In this document: positions 1-5,307 of the stretch, piece after piece
How positions within the stretch are numbered: the stretch's first letter is position 1
Layout: each line of letters starts with the position of its first letter
Origin: a bacterium
Lineage (GTDB): Bacteria; Sumerlaeota; Sumerlaeia; UBA8349
Length of the DNA stretch: 8,529 nucleotides
Reading direction: 5' to 3'
Assembly (NCBI GenBank): GCA_013203855.1
Contig: JABMPG010000622.1
Coordinates: 1-8,529, forward strand
Notes under the pieces: model-generated
Seen by the model: only the letters and a program-made list of their open reading frames with translations
Told to the model about the DNA's origin: nothing
Databases searched by the model: none
Program-made: the position numbers and the translations under genes

Positions 1-2
1 AT

Positions 3-1199
3 CGCGTCGTCCACCACAATGCCAAGGCTCATGATGAAAGCGAAAAGAGAGATCATGTTCAGCGTCCCGTCCAGACCCCGCAGGATGATCAACCCCCCCA
101 TGAAAGAGATCGGGATACCCAACGCAACCCAGAAAGCAAGCCGCCATCGAAGAAACAGCCCCAACGTCAGGAACACCAGCACAAGCCCTTGAAGCCCGTT
201 CTTAACCAGCAGATGCAACCGGTCGCGGACCAGAACCGACGTATCAAAGGCCGTATCGATATGCACTCCTTCCGGGAGTTCCACCGACTTGCGCCGCACA
301 TACTCTTCGACCGTATCCACCACATCGATGATGTCCTGAGCTTCCGTATGCATAACGTGCAGGGCCACGGCCGGCATACCGTCGAAACGAGCGTAGCGGT
401 CGACCTCCTCGAAAATATCACGGACGTCGGCAATCTCCCCCAGACGGATAAGCGCTCCGTCAGGCAGAGTCACCACCGGAATACCGGCAAATTCCTCGCC
501 CGTATAGCGCTGTCCCTTTGCACGGATGAGAATCTCGCCCTGGGCGCTGCGAATTCTCCCGGCAGGCAGATCCAGACTCCCCCGAGAAACGGCCGAGGCC
601 ACCTGATCGAAACTCAGGCCATAGCGCCGGAGAGATTCTTCGCTCACCTCGATGGAGATCTCGTAGTCCCGCGCGCCCACCAATTCGACCAGCGAAAGAT
701 CCGGCAGAGCAGTCAGATCTTCGCGCACCCGTTCGGCCATCTCGCGCAGAACGCGCTCGGACGCGTTCCCGTAAACCATGACATAAACAGCGTCCCGCGG
801 AACCGCCACGGAGGTAATGATCGGCTTCTCGGCTTCGACCGGAAAGGTGATGATCCGGTCAATCTCATTCTTGATGTCATTGTAGACTTCCTGCTGATCT
901 TCCCCCGTTTCCAACTCGACCTGAACGGTGCCCGCGCCTTCCATCGCGCTCGACAAAACCCGTTTGATGCCCGCGACCCCCTTGATCTGCTCCTCGATCT
1001 TGACGCAAATCCCCTCCTCGACCTCCTCGGGACTCGCCCCCGGATAGGGAACCACGACGCTGATCATGTCCAGCGCAAACTCGGGAAACATCTCGCGGCG
1101 CATGTGAAAAACCGACATCAGGCCGCCGATCAGAATCAGCGCCATCAGCATGTTCGCCGCCACCGGCGAAGCAACCGACCAGCGGACAAGGCCTTTCAT
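3..1199 (-). CDS. RND efflux permease, HAE1/AcrB type (N-terminal 399 residues, partial)
   Basis: This is the inner-membrane pump of a proton-driven tripartite efflux system; family members export drugs, dyes, lipids or other amphiphiles. The ATG at 1199 follows an AGGA-type ribosome site about 10 bases upstream and gives a typical start (MKGLVRW, then NPVAAN-like SPVAAN). Visible parts are TM1 (about residues 10-31), the motif MRREMFPEF (33-41), the periplasmic porter region with PYPGASPEEVEE, then TM2 (about 335-350), TM3 (about 356-373) and the start of TM4. TM4 carries SLGIVVDDA, with D397 and D398 matching the proton-relay Asp pair of AcrB. The Asp pair argues for the HAE1 (organic substrate) branch over the heavy-metal CusA/CzcA branch. 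The reading frame is open to the window edge, so about 60% of a usual 1,000-1,100 residue protein lies outside. It follows the adaptor gene by 43 bases and is surely co-transcribed. Substrate cannot be told. Confidence 0.95.
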   Translation of the reverse strand, partial: MKGLVRWSVASPVAANMLMALILIGGLMSVFHMRREMFPEFALDMISVVVPYPGASPEEVEEGICVKIEEQIKGVAGIKRVLSSAMEGAGTVQVELETGEDQQEVYNDIKNEIDRIITFPVEAEKPIITSVAVPRDAVYVMVYGNASERVLREMAERVREDLTALPDLSLVELVGARDYEISIEVSEESLRRYGLSFDQVASAVSRGSLDLPAGRIRSAQGEILIRAKGQRYTGEEFAGIPVVTLPDGALIRLGEIADVRDIFEEVDRYARFDGMPAVALHVMHTEAQDIIDVVDTVEEYVRRKSVELPEGVHIDTAFDTSVLVRDRLHLLVKNGLQGLVLVFLTLGLFLRWRLAFWVALGIPISFMGGLIILRGLDGTLNMISLFAFIMSLGIVVDDA

Positions 1200-1242
1200 A
1201 GAAAACGGTCCTCGTCGATCTGTTTCCCCGGAAGTATCTCTC

Positions 1243-2604
1243 TCATGAACCGGACCCCTCCAGGCCTTCTTCCCCGAAAGCCCGAGCCGGCTCACCCACG
1301 ACCCGCAACTTCATACCGTCCACGGGCATCGGAACCGGGGAGGAGATGACCCACTCACCCACTTTCAGCCCTTCCCCGATATAGACCCGATCTCCCATCG
1401 TCCGCATGATCGAAACAGGCCGGATATCGAGCCGACCATCCACCGCGACATAGACCCGTCCATTCTGGTCGACGAGACCGCGCGGCAGGGCGATCACATC
1501 GTCCACCTGCCGTCCCTCGATCTCCACCTCGAGAAAAAGCCCCGGCACGAAAGGCGGCGCGTAAGGCGCGGCTCCGGTGCGGCGCTCGATCCTGACAACC
1601 TCCGGCTCGAAATCATCCACCTCCACGATCAACCCGCCAGTCCGCGTAGCCCGATCGATCTCGGAGTCCAGCCGGGCGATCCGGCCCTGCCAACGGAAGG
1701 CCCACCCACCCACTTCCGTTCTCAAAATCGCTTGAGGCAAATCCTGCGGATCGGCCTCTTCGATCAGCGCCTCCAAGTTCGCCACCCACACCAGATCATC
1801 CAGGGGCACCCGGACGGACACCTCCATCACACTGTTGTCATAGAGACGGGCCAGGGCCGTGCCGGGACTGACGTACTGCCCGGCCGCGATAAGACGCTCG
1901 ACAACGCGCGCCCCATAGGGCGCCTGGATTTCCGTATCCTCCAGTTTCAACCCGGCTTCCTTGAGCAGGACCTCCGCCTGGCGCAAACCCTCCTCCGCCG
2001 CGGCCCGACGCTCCGGCAAGAGGGTCAGTTGGTTTTCGAAAACGCGGGCAGTCGCCTGACCCGTCAGGAGCGCAGCCTCAGCCTGGTCCTGCGCCGCATC
2101 GGTCCCCGAACCGCCCCGCAGAAGTTCGCAAGCGCGATCGAAGGCCCGACGGGCAACCGCCACGGACTGCCGCGCGATCTTCAAACTCTCCTCGAGATTC
2201 CCCTTCTCCCGTTCCAGACTCCGCAGCTCCGTCCGGGCCTGATCAACATGCGCCTGGGCACGTTCCACAACCAGAGCGAACGGCTCCGGATCGACGCGCA
2301 CCAAAACCTGCCCCTCTTCAACCCTACCGCCCTGGACGAGGTCCGGCGCCAGAAACACGACCACTCCCGCCACTTCCGACACGAGTTGAAGATACTGTTT
2401 CGCTCTCACGGTCCCATTCCCCGTCACGTCCATCGACAGACTACCGGCTTCGACGGACATCACCTCCACCAGAAGGCCTTCCTCCCGACGCTCCTGGCGT
2501 TCCGGCTCCTCCTTCGTCACCTTGAGCCAAAGGAAAACCGCGGCCGCGACCACGAAGAGAAGAACAATAAAGGCGATCTGCCCCAAGGACTTTCTCAAAA
2601 GCAT
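1243..2604 (-). CDS. RND efflux periplasmic adaptor (membrane fusion protein, HlyD/AcrA family)
   Basis: The 453-residue protein links the inner-membrane RND pump to an outer-membrane channel. An N-terminal membrane anchor spans about residues 8-27 (hydrophobic, followed by KVTKEEPERQERREE); there is no lipobox Cys. The order of parts fits the family: first half of the lipoyl/barrel-sandwich domain (VSEVAGVVVFLAPD, then GGRVEEGQVLVRVDP), a long Glu/Arg/Ala-rich alpha-helical hairpin (about 110-215), second lipoyl half (IQAPYGARVVERLIAAGQYV), a beta-barrel, and a C-terminal membrane-proximal domain (ALPRGLVDQNGRVYVAVDG). I chose the ATG at 2604 because GGGGAGA lies about 6 bases upstream; a TTG at 2619 in the same frame would place that site inside the gene. 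It is the first gene of the efflux operon and diverges from trpA. Confidence 0.93.
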   Translation of the reverse strand: MLLRKSLGQIAFIVLLFVVAAAVFLWLKVTKEEPERQERREEGLLVEVMSVEAGSLSMDVTGNGTVRAKQYLQLVSEVAGVVVFLAPDLVQGGRVEEGQVLVRVDPEPFALVVERAQAHVDQARTELRSLEREKGNLEESLKIARQSVAVARRAFDRACELLRGGSGTDAAQDQAEAALLTGQATARVFENQLTLLPERRAAAEEGLRQAEVLLKEAGLKLEDTEIQAPYGARVVERLIAAGQYVSPGTALARLYDNSVMEVSVRVPLDDLVWVANLEALIEEADPQDLPQAILRTEVGGWAFRWQGRIARLDSEIDRATRTGGLIVEVDDFEPEVVRIERRTGAAPYAPPFVPGLFLEVEIEGRQVDDVIALPRGLVDQNGRVYVAVDGRLDIRPVSIMRTMGDRVYIGEGLKVGEWVISSPVPMPVDGMKLRVVGEPARAFGEEGLEGSGS

Positions 2605-2648
2605 CTCGGATCTCCCCAACAGGAATCATCAGCATACGACAAACAACC

Positions 2649-2666
2649 ATATACAGCATAGTATAT
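2649..2666. promoter_or_regulatory. Inverted repeat with overlapping -10-like box upstream of the efflux operon
   Basis: The arms ATATAC (2649-2654) and GTATAT (2661-2666) are perfect complements around a 6-base centre. On the minus strand the same bases include TATACT (2665-2660), close to a sigma-70 -10 box and about 55 bases upstream of the adaptor ATG. No good -35 hexamer sits 16-18 bases upstream of it. A repressor operator over an efflux promoter is a common arrangement (TetR or MarR types), but no regulator gene is in the window. This is inference from symmetry and position only. Confidence 0.35.
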
Positions 2667-2700
2667 CCCCCATCCTGATTCAGCAGAAAAGCCGATGATG

Positions 2701-2735
2701 AGTTCAGTGTTTGCAGTTGGAGATTCGGAGTTCAA
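2701..2735. repeat. Degenerate heptanucleotide repeat, AGTTCGG-like
   Basis: Read in steps of seven from 2701 the units are AGTTCAG, TGTTTGC, AGTTGGA, GATTCGG and AGTTCAA. Four of the five fit an AGTTCGG-like consensus with one to three changes. The block lies in the noncoding spacer before trpA and is followed by a second heptad block of different consensus at 2749. Confidence 0.4.
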
Positions 2736-2748
2736 GGCTCATGACACG

Positions 2749-2790
2749 ATGTTGGCTACTATCTATTGGCCGCTGGCTCCTGACTCCTTT
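2749..2790. repeat. Degenerate heptanucleotide repeat, CTCCTGG-like
   Basis: Six units in exact 7-base steps can be read: ATGTTGG, CTACTAT, CTATTGG, CCGCTGG, CTCCTGA and CTCCTTT. The shared pattern is C-T-N-C/T-T-G-G. The same unit recurs at 5140-5153 in the other divergent spacer. Short 7-base tandem repeats in intergenic DNA are known in several bacterial groups (for example the STRR repeats of cyanobacteria); whether this one belongs to such a family is inference. Confidence 0.45.
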
Positions 2791-2810
2791 TTGTTTTTTC
2801 CTTTGCTTTG

Positions 2811-2841
2811 CGGCCCCAGACTGTCATCCTGTCCGGGGCCG
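2811..2841 (+). promoter_or_regulatory. GC-rich hairpin in the trpA leader
   Basis: CGGCCCC (2811-2817) pairs with GGGGCCG (2835-2841), a perfect 7-bp stem. After one mismatch, GAC (2819-2821) can pair with GTC (2831-2833), leaving a 9-base loop. It ends 53 bases before the trpA ATG. The T-rich run lies 5' of the stem on the plus strand, so it is not an intrinsic terminator in either direction. A role in mRNA stability or translation is only a possibility. Confidence 0.3.
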
Positions 2842-2894
2842 GTTCCGCCCGGGCCGACGGCAGGGTAGACCTACATCACGCAGAGGGTTTTCCA

Positions 2895-3704
2895 ATGAGC
2901 GAAGCGACCAATCGCATCGAAAAGCACTTCCAGAACGCGCGTCAGGAGAATCGCAAAAGTCTGATTATGTTCCTGACCGCTGGCTTCCCCGAAATGAAAA
3001 CTACCGAGGAACTGATCCATGTCCTCGACAAAGCCGGCACCGACGTCCTGGAACTGGGCGTGCCTTTTTCCGACCCCATCGCCGATGGGCCAACAATTCA
3101 GGCCGCCTCAGCGATCGCCCTGAAGGCCGGGGCCAGTCTGGCGAAAATCCTCGACCTCGTAGAGACCGTCCGCAAGAAATCGCAGATCCCCATCCTCCTG
3201 TTCGGGGCATACAATCCGTTTCTGCACTATGGACTGGAAAACCTCGTCGACCGGGCGCTTCAGGCCGGAGTAGACGGCTTCCTAGTGCCCGATCTGCCCA
3301 TGGAAGAGTCCGAGGAATTCGACACGCTCTGCCGAAAAGCGGGCCTGGCGCTGGTCTATCTCGCCGCCCCAGGGACACCGGACGAGCGCGCGAAGCAAAT
3401 CATTAACTTGAGCCGCGGCTTTCTCTATTTCATCTCCCTGAAAGGCGTGACCGGAACGAGCATAGCCATCGATCAGAAACTGCGGGAAAAGGTGAAAAGT
3501 CTTCGAAACCTGGCCGATCCTCTGCCCGTGGCCGTCGGTTTCGGAATTCAGACTCCCGAGCACGCCGCCCAAGTCGCCCAAATCGCCGACGCGGTCGTGG
3601 TGGGCAGCGCCCTGATTCGCGTGGTGGATGAAAACAGAGAAAAACCCGATCTGAACGAGCGGGTCGGAGATTACGTCCGGTCGCTCAAAAAAGCCATTGA
3701 ATAG
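2895..3704 (+). CDS. trpA: Tryptophan synthase alpha subunit
   Basis: TrpA cleaves indole-3-glycerol phosphate to indole and glyceraldehyde-3-phosphate in the cytoplasm, passing indole to TrpB through a tunnel in the alpha2-beta2 complex. The 269 residues match the family length and TIM-barrel order: LIMFLTAGFP (23-32), then LELGVPFSDPIADGP (52-66) with the catalytic pair E53 and D64 (E49 and D60 in the Salmonella enzyme), PDLPMEES, the loop SLKGVTGTS, VGFGIQTPE, and the phosphate-binding VVVGSALIRVVDEN near the end. I chose the ATG at 2895, which has GAGGG seven bases upstream and gives a normal N-terminus; an in-frame TTG at 2808 would add 29 residues unlike the family and spans the leader hairpin. 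No trpB or other trp gene adjoins it: the upstream gene is divergent and the downstream gene convergent, so trpA appears to be transcribed alone. Confidence 0.97.
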   Translation: MSEATNRIEKHFQNARQENRKSLIMFLTAGFPEMKTTEELIHVLDKAGTDVLELGVPFSDPIADGPTIQAASAIALKAGASLAKILDLVETVRKKSQIPILLFGAYNPFLHYGLENLVDRALQAGVDGFLVPDLPMEESEEFDTLCRKAGLALVYLAAPGTPDERAKQIINLSRGFLYFISLKGVTGTSIAIDQKLREKVKSLRNLADPLPVAVGFGIQTPEHAAQVAQIADAVVVGSALIRVVDENREKPDLNERVGDYVRSLKKAIE

Positions 3705-3718
3705 GCACGGCCGAAGTC

Positions 3719-4948
3719 TTATCCGTCTTTCTGAGACTCCGGCTTTGACGATCCCCGGTTCCGCCCCGAACGGCGCCCGCCCCGCTTGGCAGCACCGCTA
3801 CCACTCTGGGATTTGCTCCCTTCCGGGCGGGGATTACCCGCTTTCGCCTCGCCACCCGAGCCGTCATTCGAACCCGAGGCGTTGCCGCGAGGTCGTCTGC
3901 GGCGCCGGCGCTTCGATTTCGTCTCATCGTCCCCGGCCGGGGCGTCTTCTGTTTCCGCTTGTTGCGCGGACGGCTTCTGTTCGGGAGGTGCGGCTTCGGA
4001 TGCGCGGGAAACGGGGCGGGGGCGCGGAGGACTTTCCCCACCTTTGGACCGAAAGATCGGCTGGGCCGTGAAATCATCCTCGTCCGGGGCGTCTTCTTCT
4101 TCCGGCGCTTCCCCGACACGCCAAACAGCCTTTCCCGAGCCTTCACTCGTACGTTCGACCTGCTTGAAAGAGATGGTGCGCGCCTGACCGGAGGAATCCT
4201 GAATCTGCAGCGTCTCGGACAACAAATTCCGGTCGATCACCCGCGCTTCCCCAAATTCAGAAGAAACCACCGTCGCGCCCACCGGCGGCACCCCCTTCGA
4301 CATTTCTTTGTACTGGTCGTGCTCATAGGCCAGACAGCAGCGGAGGCGTCCACACACACCGGAAAGTTTCGCCGGAGAAAAGGGAATATCCTGGGCCTTG
4401 GCGTACTTTATCGAAACGGGCAAGAACTCTTTGAGCCAAGTCGCGCAGCAAAGGCCTATTCCACAAACTCCCATCCCACCGAGCTGACGCGTTTCGTCCC
4501 GAACCCCGATCTGCCATAGCTCGATACGGGCCCGGAACGTCGCGGCCAGATCCTTGACCAGCTCCCGGAAGTCAACCCGCTTGTCCGCCGTAAAATAGAA
4601 GACCACCTTGCGCTGCCGGTCGTCAAACTTCACCTGCGAGACCCGCATATCCAACTTGTGCTGCTCGACCTTGTCCTTGCAGGCAGTCAATGCCTCGACC
4701 TCACGCCGCTGCAGGAAATGCCAGGCCCGCACTTCACGCGGATCGGCCCGGCGCACAATCGGCGGGTACACATGGCTCTTGTGCTGGCAGTCGCAGCGAT
4801 ACGTAAAACCGTCGACATAGCCAACCACCTCCTCGCCCTCCGCGTTCTGGACGACACAGAAGTCGTACACCCGGAGATCCAAGGTACCCGGTTCGCAGGC
4901 TTTCGGATAAGATCTGTCGTTAAATGCAATATTTGCAAGTCTTGACAT
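3719..4948 (-). CDS. ricT: PSP1-domain protein, RicT/YaaT type, with Arg-rich C-terminal tail
   Basis: RicT (YaaT) of Bacillus subtilis forms the Fe-S containing Y-complex with RicA and RicF and directs RNase Y-dependent mRNA maturation; outside Firmicutes the role is less clear. The 409-residue protein has an N-terminal beta-rich part (about 5-60), the central PSP1 domain with VFYFTADKRVDFRELVKDL (116-134), and the family signature of two C-x4-C-C clusters: C162/C167/C168 in GVCGIGLCC and C199/C204/C205 in GVCGRLRCC, the latter followed by LAYE. Two oddities stand out: a C52-x-C54-x-H56-x2-H59 cluster in the N-terminal part, and a tail from about 270 that is first acidic (EEEDAPDEDD) and then basic with six consecutive Arg and several RGG/GRR-like steps. 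The ATG at 4948 starts in the first conserved strand but has no clear ribosome site; a TTG at 5005 would add 19 atypical residues. RicT identity is by signature; orthology of function is inference. Confidence 0.88.
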   Translation of the reverse strand: MSRLANIAFNDRSYPKACEPGTLDLRVYDFCVVQNAEGEEVVGYVDGFTYRCDCQHKSHVYPPIVRRADPREVRAWHFLQRREVEALTACKDKVEQHKLDMRVSQVKFDDRQRKVVFYFTADKRVDFRELVKDLAATFRARIELWQIGVRDETRQLGGMGVCGIGLCCATWLKEFLPVSIKYAKAQDIPFSPAKLSGVCGRLRCCLAYEHDQYKEMSKGVPPVGATVVSSEFGEARVIDRNLLSETLQIQDSSGQARTISFKQVERTSEGSGKAVWRVGEAPEEEDAPDEDDFTAQPIFRSKGGESPPRPRPVSRASEAAPPEQKPSAQQAETEDAPAGDDETKSKRRRRRRPRGNASGSNDGSGGEAKAGNPRPEGSKSQSGSGAAKRGGRRSGRNRGSSKPESQKDG

Positions 4949-4953
4949 CAAGA
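4925..4953. promoter_or_regulatory. Two adjacent palindromes at the 5' end of the ricT-like gene
   Basis: TGCAA-TAT-TTGCA (4925-4937) and TCTTGA-CA-TCAAGA (4940-4953) are both perfect inverted repeats, two bases apart. The second includes the ricT-like start codon and the first lies in its first eight codons. The stretch is more AT-rich than its surroundings. They could bind a regulator acting on the divergent ricT-like and rodA promoters, or be chance symmetry in a coding sequence. Confidence 0.25.
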
Positions 4954-5050
4954 ATAACCGTTTCCGAGGCAGCTGGGGATCCCCCTGAAGCGCCCCAAAC
5001 CGCAATAGGTCCCATTTTCAACCGACGCAACACAAAAGTCAAAGGAAAAC

Positions 5051-5070
5051 AAGGAGGTTTTGGAGTCGTG
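5051..5070 (+). promoter_or_regulatory. Strong Shine-Dalgarno with GTG codon, in frame 240 bases before the chosen rodA start
   Basis: AAGGAGG at 5051-5057 is a near-perfect anti-16S match, and GTG at 5068-5070 follows after 10 bases, a somewhat long spacing. The frame stays open into rodA, so it would give RodA an 80-residue cytoplasmic extension. The ATG at 5308 has no visible ribosome site, so this alternative cannot be dismissed, although the family match begins at 5308. Confidence 0.4.
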
Positions 5071-5139
5071 AGTGAAAGCCAGCGGACCATAATTCATCTC
5101 GTTTCAAAGGATCCCGCCCATATGATCACGAATGGTCGG

Positions 5140-5153
5140 CTACTGGCTACTAC
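5140..5153. repeat. Heptanucleotide repeat pair, CTACTGG-like
   Basis: CTACTGG (5140-5146) is followed directly by CTACTAC (5147-5153) and preceded by GGTCGG. The units match those at 2749-2790 in the trpA spacer (ATGTTGG, CTACTAT, CTATTGG). Two units alone could be chance; the shared sequence and the intergenic setting make a common origin plausible. Confidence 0.35.
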
Positions 5154-5307
5154 CGTTCTCGTTTCCGCGGCCAGGACCGATCCGCGCGAAGAGAGGGATT
5201 TTCGCCTGTTCGCCGCTGCGGGAAGATGCTATTCTCTTCTTCACTTGGTCGTGGTCCAGACCCGCTCACGGGCATCACGCCCCATTCCTGTAATCTCCGC
5301 GATATCA

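Larger units (their letters stand above)
2605..2894. other. Divergent intergenic region between the efflux operon and trpA
   Basis: The 290 bases hold no convincing gene. From left to right they contain the adaptor ribosome site, an 18-base inverted repeat with an overlapping minus-strand TATACT box (2649-2666), two blocks of degenerate 7-base repeats (2701-2735 and 2749-2790), a T-rich stretch (about 2786-2807), a GC hairpin (2811-2841) and the trpA ribosome site (GAGGG, 2883-2887). Promoters for both flanking genes must lie here, but I see no consensus sigma-70 pair for trpA. An open frame crosses the region on the plus strand from 2711; it lacks a ribosome site and overlaps trpA in another frame, so I do not call it. 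Confidence 0.7.
4949..5307. other. Divergent intergenic region between the ricT-like gene and rodA
   Basis: This 359-base spacer has no independent gene I can support. It holds an AAGGAGG sequence (5051-5057) with a GTG at 5068 in frame with rodA, a copy of the 7-base repeat (5140-5153) and a small GGGGATCCCC palindrome near 4975-4984. Translating from the GTG gives about 80 residues rich in Arg, Ser and Thr with no recognisable domain, and third-base choice looks less GC-biased than in rodA itself. A CATAAT at 5088-5093 has no matching -35 box. The rodA promoter is probably here but cannot be placed. Confidence 0.6.

Noticed and set aside
189..1349. Long plus-strand open frame of 386 codons
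   Set aside because: It is the antisense of the RND permease, which shows clear family motifs on the minus strand. The translation is rich in His, Arg and Asp with no domain.
1732..2661. Plus-strand open frame of 309 codons
   Set aside because: It lies opposite the adaptor gene, whose minus-strand protein has the full membrane-fusion architecture. The plus-strand translation has no recognisable domain.
2743..2841. Possible trp attenuator: a leader peptide with Trp codons followed by a hairpin
   Set aside because: A frame read through the heptad repeat has two TGG codons, but they are not adjacent, there is no ribosome site and no stop before trpA, and the hairpin at 2811-2841 is not followed by a T run. 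The TGG codons come from the repeat unit.
2808..2894. Upstream TTG start for trpA, adding 29 residues
   Set aside because: It has no ribosome site, the added residues do not resemble TrpA, and the ATG at 2895 has a well-placed GAGGG.
3705..3718. Shared terminator between convergent trpA and ricT-like genes
   Set aside because: The gap is only 14 bases and I find no stem followed by a T run in it or just beside it.
3697..4519. Several plus-strand open frames opposite the ricT-like tail
   Set aside because: They are shadows of the low-complexity, Arg- and Gly-rich minus-strand tail, whose GC-rich codons keep the other frames open.
4949..5005. Upstream TTG start for the ricT-like gene, adding 19 residues
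   Set aside because: There is no convincing ribosome site and the added residues precede the first conserved strand. It remains possible because the ATG at 4948 also lacks a ribosome site.
5088..5093. CATAAT as a rodA -10 box
   Set aside because: No TTGACA-like hexamer lies 16-18 bases upstream, so a single hexamer match is too weak to call.
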